NCBI GenBank assembly: GCA_038244815.1 | Contig: JBBRTB010000020.1 | Span: 1-64,000 of the forward strand | Direction of reading: 5' to 3' | Length of the DNA: 64,000 bases | From: DASVHS01 sp038244815 | Lineage (GTDB): Bacteria; Acidobacteriota; Thermoanaerobaculia; Gp7-AA8 | Position numbers and translations under genes: made by a program | Notes under the pieces: model-generated | Seen by the model: the letters and a program-made list of their open reading frames with translations, nothing else | The model's database searches: none | Told to the model about the DNA's origin: nothing | Shown: positions 34,793-41,273 of the stretch, in pieces | How the letters are laid out: each line of letters begins with the position of its first letter | Position numbering within the stretch: the first letter of the stretch is position 1

Positions 34793-35832
34793 GCCGCAGC
34801 GCTGTGGCCGCGATGACCGCTTACACGCTCGATCTGCGCGAAGCCGACGTGAAGCTCAACCAGAACGAGTCTCCGTACGATTTTCCGCGTGAGTTGAAAG
34901 AGGAGGCCCTGGCGCGCGTGCTCGATCGCCCATGGAACCTCTATCCCGATTTCGAGTCGCTGGCGCTGCGGGAAGCGATCGCCTCGGCCGAAGGGCTGAC
35001 GGCCGGGAACATTCTGGCCGGCAACGGTTCGAACGAGCTGCTCGCCGCCGCGGTCGGAACGTTCGTCGGGCCGGGGACTCCGGTCGTGTTTCCGCGGCCG
35101 GCGTTCGCGTTGTACGAGAAGCTGATCACGATCTCCGGCGGGCTGGCCCTGCCGGTCGATTTCGATCCCGATTCGGGTCTGCTGCCGGTCGACGAGATGC
35201 TCGCCGTTATCGCGGCGCACCAGAACCCGGTGTCGATTCTCTGCTCGCCGAACAATCCCACCGGCGGCGTGCTGCCGGAGAATGGCCTCGACCGGCTTTT
35301 GCGAAGCGGTGCGATGGTGTTGTTCGACCGCGCGTATTGCGATTTCGAGGAGGGGGGCCCGGCCGGAGAGCCGGCGCTGTGCTCCAACCTCGTGACGTTC
35401 CGCACGTTCTCGAAGGCGTTCGGACTGGCGTCGCTGCGCGTCGGATGGCTGGAGTCGACGGCCGAGAACTGCCGCGAGATCCGCAAGGTGAAGCTGCCGT
35501 ATTCGCTGAACATCATCAGCGAGGCGATCGCCACGATCGCGCTCGGGAACCGGGAGCTGCGCGATGCTCACGTCGCCTCGATCATCGCCGAACGCCGGCG
35601 GGTCCTGGAGGCGATGCGTGCCATCCCCGGCATCACTCCGTTCCCGACGTCGGCGAACTTCATCGCCTTCCGCACGCCGGACGCCCGGCGCATGTTCGAG
35701 GCGCTGCTGGCGCGGCGCGTTCTCGTACGCGATGTCTCCGCGTATCCGCGCCTGAAGAATTGTCTGCGCGTCTCGATCGGGTCGCCTGAACAGAACGACG
35801 CGTTTCTCGACGCACTCAGGGAGGCTTTGTGA
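34789..35832 (+). CDS. hisC: Histidinol-phosphate aminotransferase
   Basis: 347 residues, fold-type I PLP aminotransferase. The ATG at 34789 overlaps the hisD stop. Seen: VKLNQNESPYDFP, ILAGNGSNELLAAAV, SILCSPNNPTGGVLP, VLFDRAYCDFEE (usually D-E-A-Y; here DRAY) and the PLP lysine in FRTFSKAFGLASLRVGW; the C-terminal Arg is in NCLRVSIGSPEQN. Converts imidazole acetol-phosphate to L-histidinol phosphate. It precedes hisB with a GTGA overlap. Confidence 0.92.
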   Translation: MSRSAVAAMTAYTLDLREADVKLNQNESPYDFPRELKEEALARVLDRPWNLYPDFESLALREAIASAEGLTAGNILAGNGSNELLAAAVGTFVGPGTPVVFPRPAFALYEKLITISGGLALPVDFDPDSGLLPVDEMLAVIAAHQNPVSILCSPNNPTGGVLPENGLDRLLRSGAMVLFDRAYCDFEEGGPAGEPALCSNLVTFRTFSKAFGLASLRVGWLESTAENCREIRKVKLPYSLNIISEAIATIALGNRELRDAHVASIIAERRRVLEAMRAIPGITPFPTSANFIAFRTPDARRMFEALLARRVLVRDVSAYPRLKNCLRVSIGSPEQNDAFLDALREAL

Positions 35833-36419
35833 GAAGCGCCACGGTCGAACGGATCACCAAGGAGACGAAGGTTTGCGCCACGGTCGATCTCGACGGGGAC
35901 GGCATGCAATCGCGGATCGAGACCCCGATCGGTTTCCTGTCGCACATGCTGGACGTCATCGCCCGTCACGGGCGCGTCGATCTCGACATCACGGCGTCGG
36001 GCGATACCTTCATCGACTATCACCACACCGTCGAAGACACCGGGCTGGTTCTCGGCGAAGCGTTCGCAAAAGCTCTCGGTCCGAAAACAGGGATCCGGCG
36101 CTTCGGGTCGGCGCACGTTCCGCTCGACGAGGCCCTGGCGCGCGTGGTCGTCGACTTCGCGGGGAGGCCGTACCTCGTGTTCGAGGTGCCCATCGATCGG
36201 GAGATGCTGCTCATCCACAAGGATTTTCCGTTCGCGCTCGTGGAGGAGTTCTTCAAGTCTTTCGCGAACAAGTGCGCGTGCAACATCCACGTCGATCTGA
36301 TTCGCGGGCGGAACGGTCACCATGCCGCCGAGGCGATCTTCAAGGCGTTCGCGCTGGCACTGCGCGATGCCAAGCAGGTCATCGGCGGCGACGTCCCGAG
36401 CACGAAGGGCGTGTTGTGA
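35829..36419 (+). CDS. hisB: Imidazoleglycerol-phosphate dehydratase (monofunctional)
   Basis: 196 residues, the monofunctional enzyme without the N-terminal histidinol-phosphatase of enterobacteria. GTG start overlaps the hisC stop. Duplicated metal motifs: GFLSHMLDVIARHG, YHHTVEDTGLVLGEAF, and GNHHAAE-like RNGHHAAEAIFKA, FFKSFANKCACNIHVD. No separate histidinol-phosphate phosphatase is in the operon, so hisN must be elsewhere. Catalyses the dehydration of imidazole glycerol phosphate. Confidence 0.93.
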   Translation: MRSATVERITKETKVCATVDLDGDGMQSRIETPIGFLSHMLDVIARHGRVDLDITASGDTFIDYHHTVEDTGLVLGEAFAKALGPKTGIRRFGSAHVPLDEALARVVVDFAGRPYLVFEVPIDREMLLIHKDFPFALVEEFFKSFANKCACNIHVDLIRGRNGHHAAEAIFKAFALALRDAKQVIGGDVPSTKGVL

Positions 36420-37015
36420 CGGAGGTGACGCTGGTCGACTCGCCCTACGCGAACGTGGCCAACATCGCCCGCGCGTTGCGCGCGTCCGGCGCCGACCTTC
36501 GCATCACAGCAGAGCCCGAGGTCATCGGCGATGCCAGGAGGATCGTCCTCCCCGGCGTTGGAAGTTTTGCGGCGGCGCGGCGCTGGCTGCGCAATCGCGC
36601 CATCGACGACGCCCTCCGCGGCGCCGTCGACCGCGGCGCCTCGCTCCTCGGCATCTGCGTCGGGCATCAGCTTCTGTTCGATGTGTCGCATGAGATGGGA
36701 GAGACGGCCGGACTGGCTCTCCTGCGCGGCGAGGTCCGTCCGTACGACGGCGTGCTTCCCGTGCCCCAGATCGGCTGGAACCGCGTCGACTTCGATGAGA
36801 ACCCGCTGTTCGCCGGCGTTCCCGCCGGCACCTCGTTCTACTTCGTCAATTCGTACGCGGCGGTGAACGCGCCCGACGAGATCGCCCGTGCCGAATACGA
36901 CGGCTCCTTCACCGCCGCGGTTCACAGCGGACGCGTATTCGGCGTGCAGTTCCATCCGGAGAAGTCGTCGGCCGCCGGCCTGCGGCTGCTGAGGAACTTC
37001 GTGGCATGGAACTGA
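36416..37015 (+). CDS. hisH: Imidazole glycerol phosphate synthase glutaminase subunit
   Basis: 199 residues from a GTG at 36416 that overlaps the hisB TGA by 4 bases. Class I glutamine amidotransferase: the nucleophile Cys is in LLGICVGHQLLF (GICLGMQ in most HisH), and the His and Glu are in FGVQFHPEKSS; oxyanion region VLPGVGSFAAA. It supplies ammonia to HisF through the barrel of the cyclase, which here is the C-terminal part of a HisA-HisF fusion. The stop overlaps the next gene by 10 bases. Confidence 0.92.
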   Translation: MTEVTLVDSPYANVANIARALRASGADLRITAEPEVIGDARRIVLPGVGSFAAARRWLRNRAIDDALRGAVDRGASLLGICVGHQLLFDVSHEMGETAGLALLRGEVRPYDGVLPVPQIGWNRVDFDENPLFAGVPAGTSFYFVNSYAAVNAPDEIARAEYDGSFTAAVHSGRVFGVQFHPEKSSAAGLRLLRNFVAWN

Positions 37016-38466
37016 TTCCGGCGATCGATCTGCTCGGCGGCAATGCCGTGCGGCTGCGGCGGGGCGACTTCGACGAGGTCACGACCTACGGCGAGCCTTC
37101 CGCCGTGCTGAAGCGTCTCGATGTGCCTTCCGGTTCCCGGTTGCACGTCGTCGACCTCGAAGCCTCGCGCGGAGGGGCGCCGGTGGAGACGAGGCTGGTG
37201 CGCGAACTGAGCGCGAACGATCTGCGCGTGCAGGTCGGCGGCGGGATCCGCAGCGTCGATGCGGCGCGCACGTGGTTCGGCTGCGGTGCCGAGCGCATCG
37301 TCGTCGGCACGGCCGCGGCCGAGTCGCCGGATCTCCTCCGGGCGCTGCTCGGCGAGTTTGGAGCGGCCCGCGTGATTCCCGCGGTCGATGTTCGCGACGG
37401 GATCGTGCGCGTCAGCGGATGGCAGCGTGACGCCACCGCGTCGATGGCCGAGGTGCTGTCGCGGCTCGAGGAGCTGGGATGCGGCGAGATCCTGGTCACG
37501 GACATCTCGCGTGACGGTGTTCTGCGAGGACCGTCGTTCGCGCTCTACCGCCGGCTCATGAGCGCGACCTCCATGCGCGTGATCGCCTCGGGCGGTGTTG
37601 CCTCTCTAAGCGATCTCGTTTCGCTCGCTCGCCTGCCGAATGTGAGCGGCTGCGTCGTCGGGAAGGCTCTGCTCGACGGAACGATCCGTGTGGGCGAGGC
37701 GGCGGCGCGGCTGCGCAGCGCCGACACGATTCCGGTGCGCGTGATCCCGTGTCTCGACGTTCGCGATGGCCGGGTGGTCAAGGGTGTGAACTTCGCCGAT
37801 CTGCGCGACAGCGGCGATCCCGTCGAATGCGCGAAGCGCTACGAAGCGGAGGGGGCGGACGAGATCGTCATCCTCGACGTTTCGGCGACGAACGCGAACC
37901 GCCAGACGGCGCTGGCCACCGTGCGCGATGTCGCCGCCGCGCTCTACATTCCGCTCACGGTCGGCGGCGGTATTCGCAGCGTCGACGACTTTCGTGCCGC
38001 GCTCCGCGCCGGTGCCGACCGCGTGGCCATCAACACCGCGGCCGTTCGCGATCCGGGGCTCATCGCCGCGTGCGCGCGCGAATTCGGCGTGCAGGCGGTC
38101 GTGCTCTCGTGCGACGCCAGAGACGGCAAGGTGATGGTGCGCAGCGGGAAGGAATCGGCTCTGCTCGATGTGGTGGACTGGTGCCGGCGCGCCGAGGAGC
38201 TGGGGGCGGGGGAGATTCTGTTGACGTCGGTGGATCGCGATGGAACGAATTCCGGGTTCGATCTGGAATTGCTGCGGGCGGTCACGGGCAGCGTGCGCAT
38301 CTCCGTGATCGCGTCGGGCGGGGCGGGCTCGCCCGAGGATTTTCGCGATGCCGTGGAGACGGGGGGTGCGCGCGCCGTGCTGGCTGCCTCGCTGTTTCAT
38401 GACCGTCGCATTTCGATCGGGGAGGTGAAATCATTTCTCAGCACACAGGGGATTCCGGTCCGATGA
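37006..38466 (+). CDS. hisAF: HisA-HisF fusion: phosphoribosylformimino isomerase and IGP synthase cyclase in one polypeptide
   Basis: 486 residues in one uninterrupted frame. Residues 1-238 are HisA: IPAIDLLGGNAVRLRRGDF (catalytic Asp8), LHVVDLEASRGG, VQVGGGIRSVDAA, PAVDVRDGIVRVSGW, LVTDISRDGVLRGPS and VIASGGVASLSDL. Residues about 244-486 are HisF: VIPCLDVRDGRVVKGVNF (Asp251 equivalent to HisF Asp11), VGGGIRSVDDFRAALRAGADRV, LSCDARDGKVMVRSG, EILLTSVDRDGT and VIASGGAGSPEDF. The linker is only about RLRSADTIP, with no stop codon and no ATG. GTG codons at 37735 and 37741 could start a free HisF but have no Shine-Dalgarno. Both halves keep their catalytic Asp residues. Overlaps hisIE by 4 bases. 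Confidence 0.92.
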   Translation: MELIPAIDLLGGNAVRLRRGDFDEVTTYGEPSAVLKRLDVPSGSRLHVVDLEASRGGAPVETRLVRELSANDLRVQVGGGIRSVDAARTWFGCGAERIVVGTAAAESPDLLRALLGEFGAARVIPAVDVRDGIVRVSGWQRDATASMAEVLSRLEELGCGEILVTDISRDGVLRGPSFALYRRLMSATSMRVIASGGVASLSDLVSLARLPNVSGCVVGKALLDGTIRVGEAAARLRSADTIPVRVIPCLDVRDGRVVKGVNFADLRDSGDPVECAKRYEAEGADEIVILDVSATNANRQTALATVRDVAAALYIPLTVGGGIRSVDDFRAALRAGADRVAINTAAVRDPGLIAACAREFGVQAVVLSCDARDGKVMVRSGKESALLDVVDWCRRAEELGAGEILLTSVDRDGTNSGFDLELLRAVTGSVRISVIASGGAGSPEDFRDAVETGGARAVLAASLFHDRRISIGEVKSFLSTQGIPVR

Positions 38467-39029
38467 AGCTGACTCCGGCCATCGTCCGCGACGCGCGCTC
38501 AGGCGCGATTCTCACGCTCGCTTACGTCAGCGAGGAATCGCTGCGGGAGACGATCGAGAGCGGCGAGACGTGGTTCTGGAGCCGCAGCCGCAACGAGCTG
38601 TGGCACAAAGGCGCCACGTCCGGCAACACCCAGCGCGTCGTGCACATCGCCCATGACTGCGACGACGACGCGCTGGTGATCTCGGTCATCCCGCGCGGTC
38701 CGGCCTGTCACACGGGAGCGCAGTCGTGCTTCGACGGCGTGCCGGCCCTGCCGCTGGAGAAACTCCAGGCAACGCTCCGCCGGCGCTTCGCGGACCGGCC
38801 GCCGGACTCGTACTCGGCGTCGCTCTTCGAGAAAGGCCGCAACGCCATCGCTCAGAAAATCGGGGAAGAGGCCAGCGAGGTCATCGTCGCCGTCCTCGGC
38901 GGAGAAGGGCGCGAACGTGTGGTGGCCGAGTCAGCCGATCTCGTCTTTCACCTGATGGCGCTCCTGACGAACGAAGGCATCGAGTGGAGCGAGGTCGAGG
39001 CCGAACTGGAGCGCCGCAGCAGCCGTTGA
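38463..39029 (+). CDS. hisIE: Bifunctional phosphoribosyl-AMP cyclohydrolase / phosphoribosyl-ATP pyrophosphatase
   Basis: 188 residues. N-terminal HisI half: LTLAYVSEESLRETIESGETWFWSRSRNELWHKGATSGNTQ, with metal ligands in HDCDDDAL and Cys residues in ACHTGAQSCF. C-terminal HisE half: LFEKGRNAIAQKIGEEASEVIVAVLGG and ESADLVFHLMALLTNEGI. Carries out steps 2 and 3 of the pathway. It is the last gene of the operon, with a 4-base overlap to hisAF; the next gene is convergent 13 bases away. Confidence 0.93.
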   Translation: MKLTPAIVRDARSGAILTLAYVSEESLRETIESGETWFWSRSRNELWHKGATSGNTQRVVHIAHDCDDDALVISVIPRGPACHTGAQSCFDGVPALPLEKLQATLRRRFADRPPDSYSASLFEKGRNAIAQKIGEEASEVIVAVLGGEGRERVVAESADLVFHLMALLTNEGIEWSEVEAELERRSSR

Positions 39030-39042
39030 CGCACGCGTGCGG

Positions 39043-39837
39043 TCACGGTGTCTTTCGATAGAGCGTGAACAGAACCGGCCGGTGGTCGGATGCCTGCGTT
39101 TTGACGACCTGCGCCGCGGAGCACGTCCATTCGCTCGCGATGTAGAGGTCGTCGATCCGCTTGGCCGGCTTGTCGGCGGGATAGGTGAGGCCCGGGCCCG
39201 CGCCGCAGTCGAGCCAGGCGTCGCGGACTCCCGCGCTCTGTAGCGTGGCGTGCACGGCGCTGTCGGGCGTGGAATTGAAGTCGCCGCCGGCGATCTGCGG
39301 CGCCTCGGCTTGAATCGTCGCGGCCAGTTGTGTCGCTTCCGGCCGCCGGTACGTGTCTTCCGGCGAGGAGTCGAGGTGCGTGTCGATGATGTGCACGGAA
39401 CCGTGGGGCGTCAGGACCTCCACGGCCAGGGCGATGCGCGGCTCGAACGACGGGCCCGGAGGCGCTTGCGGATCGGGCTGATACGGGATGACGCGCTGCG
39501 CCGTGATCGGCCAGCGCGAAAGGATGGCGATTCCGTAGTCGCCGCCCTGGTAGTCGAGCGACTTCCCGAACGCTCCGTCGAAGTTCGTGAGGTGCTTGAG
39601 CATCACGAAGTGGTCGGCGTTGCCGGAGCGGGTGGTGTTGCGGTCGACTTCCTGCAGCAGCACGATGTCGGCCCTGGTCTTCTCCACGATCTTCGCTACC
39701 CGATCGATGTTCAGAACGCCCGCGGCGTCGCGTCCGGCGTGGATGTTGTAGACCAGTACGCGCAGCGTCGGGCGGGATGGACCTGCCGTGGCGCAGGAAA
39801 CCAGAAGACAGAGGGCGAGCAGTCGCAGCGGTCGCAT
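39043..39837 (-). CDS. Endonuclease/exonuclease/phosphatase-family lipoprotein
   Basis: 264 residues with a lipoprotein-like N-terminus MRPLRLLALCLLVSC (lipobox LVSC). EEP fold: LRVLVYNIHAG, VLLQEVDRNT (metal Glu), GGDYGIAILSRWP, IDTHLDS, GGDFNSTPDSAV and TQASDHRPVLF with the terminal Asp-His pair. Close to the group of secreted EEP enzymes acting on phosphodiesters such as phospholipid head groups or DNA; the substrate cannot be read from motifs. Converges on hisIE. Confidence 0.85.
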   Translation of the reverse strand: MRPLRLLALCLLVSCATAGPSRPTLRVLVYNIHAGRDAAGVLNIDRVAKIVEKTRADIVLLQEVDRNTTRSGNADHFVMLKHLTNFDGAFGKSLDYQGGDYGIAILSRWPITAQRVIPYQPDPQAPPGPSFEPRIALAVEVLTPHGSVHIIDTHLDSSPEDTYRRPEATQLAATIQAEAPQIAGGDFNSTPDSAVHATLQSAGVRDAWLDCGAGPGLTYPADKPAKRIDDLYIASEWTCSAAQVVKTQASDHRPVLFTLYRKTP

Positions 39838-39876
39838 CGCCGGGCCATTCTATCGATGTAGGATGAGACGTCCATC

Positions 39877-40524
39877 GTGAAAAAGCAGCATTTGCGAATC
39901 GCGGCAGCCGCAGTGCTGGCCATCCTGGCCGTCTGGTTTCTGTGGCCCTCTCCCTACGCGAAGGTCAGGAATCTCGGCTCGCCCGGAGCGAACATTCTCG
40001 CTTTCGGCGACTCCCTGACCGCCGGCTATGGAGCGGACTCCGGAGAGGACTACCCGTCGCGGCTCACTGTGGTCCTGGGAACGACGGTCCTGAACGCCGG
40101 CGTGAGCGGCGACACCACCGAGGCGGCGCTGGCGAGGCTGGATCCGGACGTCCTCTCTCACGATCCCCGCATCGTCATCGTCGGGCTCGGCGGCAACGAC
40201 TATCTGCGCGGAGTGCCCATCAGCGTGACGGAAGCGAATCTTCGGACGATCAACGCCAGGATCCAGAGCGCCGGTGCCATGGTGGTGCTGCTGGGATTCA
40301 AGTTTCCGAGTCTCAACAGCGATTACGGCCAGATGTACGAGCGCGTGGCCCGCGACCAGGGATGCCTGCTCGTCGCCGGCGTGCTGCGCGGCATCCTCAC
40401 CGATCCGTCTCTGAAGAGCGACGAGATCCACCCCAATGCCAGGGGCTATCAGTTGATGGCGGAGCGGGTCGCCGGGCCGATGCGCAAGCTGATCGCAAAG
40501 GCCGGCCGCGCCCGCAAATCGTGA
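39877..40524 (+). CDS. GDSL/SGNH hydrolase (arylesterase, TesA-like)
   Basis: 215 residues, GTG start at 39877. N-terminal membrane or signal segment IAAAAVLAILAVWFLW. SGNH blocks: ILAFGDSLTAGYG (Ser), NAGVSGDTTEAAL (Gly), IVGLGGNDYLRG (Asn) and the end block SDEIHPNARGYQLMAE (Asp/His). Looks like an anchored or exported esterase/lysophospholipase of the TesA group. It is transcribed divergently from the EEP gene. Confidence 0.88.
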   Translation: MKKQHLRIAAAAVLAILAVWFLWPSPYAKVRNLGSPGANILAFGDSLTAGYGADSGEDYPSRLTVVLGTTVLNAGVSGDTTEAALARLDPDVLSHDPRIVIVGLGGNDYLRGVPISVTEANLRTINARIQSAGAMVVLLGFKFPSLNSDYGQMYERVARDQGCLLVAGVLRGILTDPSLKSDEIHPNARGYQLMAERVAGPMRKLIAKAGRARKS

Positions 40525-40531
40525 GACTCCT

Positions 40532-41272
40532 CTAGTCGCGATTGCGATCGCGCTGTCGGGCGGCGATGTCCACGAGGCGGCGCAGCTCCTTGAGCGGCTC
40601 GGCGTTGTCGTCCACCTGCAGTCGCACAACGACGTCGTTGTGCAGCCAGACGCCGCCGTCTTTCTTCACGATGATCATCGCCGCGGACTGCATGCCTCGC
40701 GTGTCGCCTCCCGCTTTCTGACCGGCATCCAGCGCCGCCAGCAGGCGGTAGGAGAGATGTCCTTCGGTTTTCTCGAACGCTTCGATCATGCCGTCGACGA
40801 CCTGCGGGCCGGCCAGGATGTTTCCCTGGGCGGTGCAGAACCGGCCGCCCTTGTTGCCTGCCCAGGTGCTCGCTTTCGGTCCGGTGTACGCGGCGTAGTT
40901 TCCGTGCCCGTCCATGATCGCGAACTGCCGTCCGAACTTCGTCCAATCCTTCGGCCGCGGGTCGGGGTCGCTGTCCCAGATCGCTTTCACGGCCGCGGCC
41001 GGTGTCAGTCCCGCGCGCAGCAGCGCCAGTCCCTCGGGACCGTAGGAGACGTCGACGATGGCCTGCGTGGCCACGACTCCCGTTCCGGCCTCGGCCCAGA
41101 GCACGCCGTTGCCGACGGAGAAGACGCGCGACTGCACGGCCGCGCCGACTTCGCCCGTCTTCGGATCGAATCCGAGGATCGAGAAGGTGGCCACCGGATC
41201 GAAGGGGAGGCGGTCGGCCGCGGAGGCAGCGGCGGCGACGAACAGAAGGGCGATGAGCAGGCGGGCTCTCAT
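40532..41272 (-). CDS. DUF1028-family exported protein (Ntn-hydrolase-like)
   Basis: 246 residues with signal peptide MRARLLIALLFVAAAASAAD. DUF1028 landmarks: PVATFSILGFDPKTGEVGAAVQSRVFSVGNGVLWAEAGTG, ATQAIVDVSYGPEGLALLRAG, GRQFAIMDGHGNYAAYTG and NILAGPQVVDGMIEAFEKTEG, with an LLAALDAGQKAGGDTRGMQSAA segment typical of the family. The fold is that of Ntn hydrolases, but the family's substrate is not known. The start is one base from the stop of the large FN3 gene upstream, so the two are cotranscribed. Confidence 0.85.
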   Translation of the reverse strand: MRARLLIALLFVAAAASAADRLPFDPVATFSILGFDPKTGEVGAAVQSRVFSVGNGVLWAEAGTGVVATQAIVDVSYGPEGLALLRAGLTPAAAVKAIWDSDPDPRPKDWTKFGRQFAIMDGHGNYAAYTGPKASTWAGNKGGRFCTAQGNILAGPQVVDGMIEAFEKTEGHLSYRLLAALDAGQKAGGDTRGMQSAAMIIVKKDGGVWLHNDVVVRLQVDDNAEPLKELRRLVDIAARQRDRNRD

Positions 41273-41273
41273 G

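Noticed and set aside
37735..37743. GTG codons as the start of a separate hisF gene
   Set aside because: No stop codon ends hisA before them and no ribosome binding site is present; the frame is continuous.
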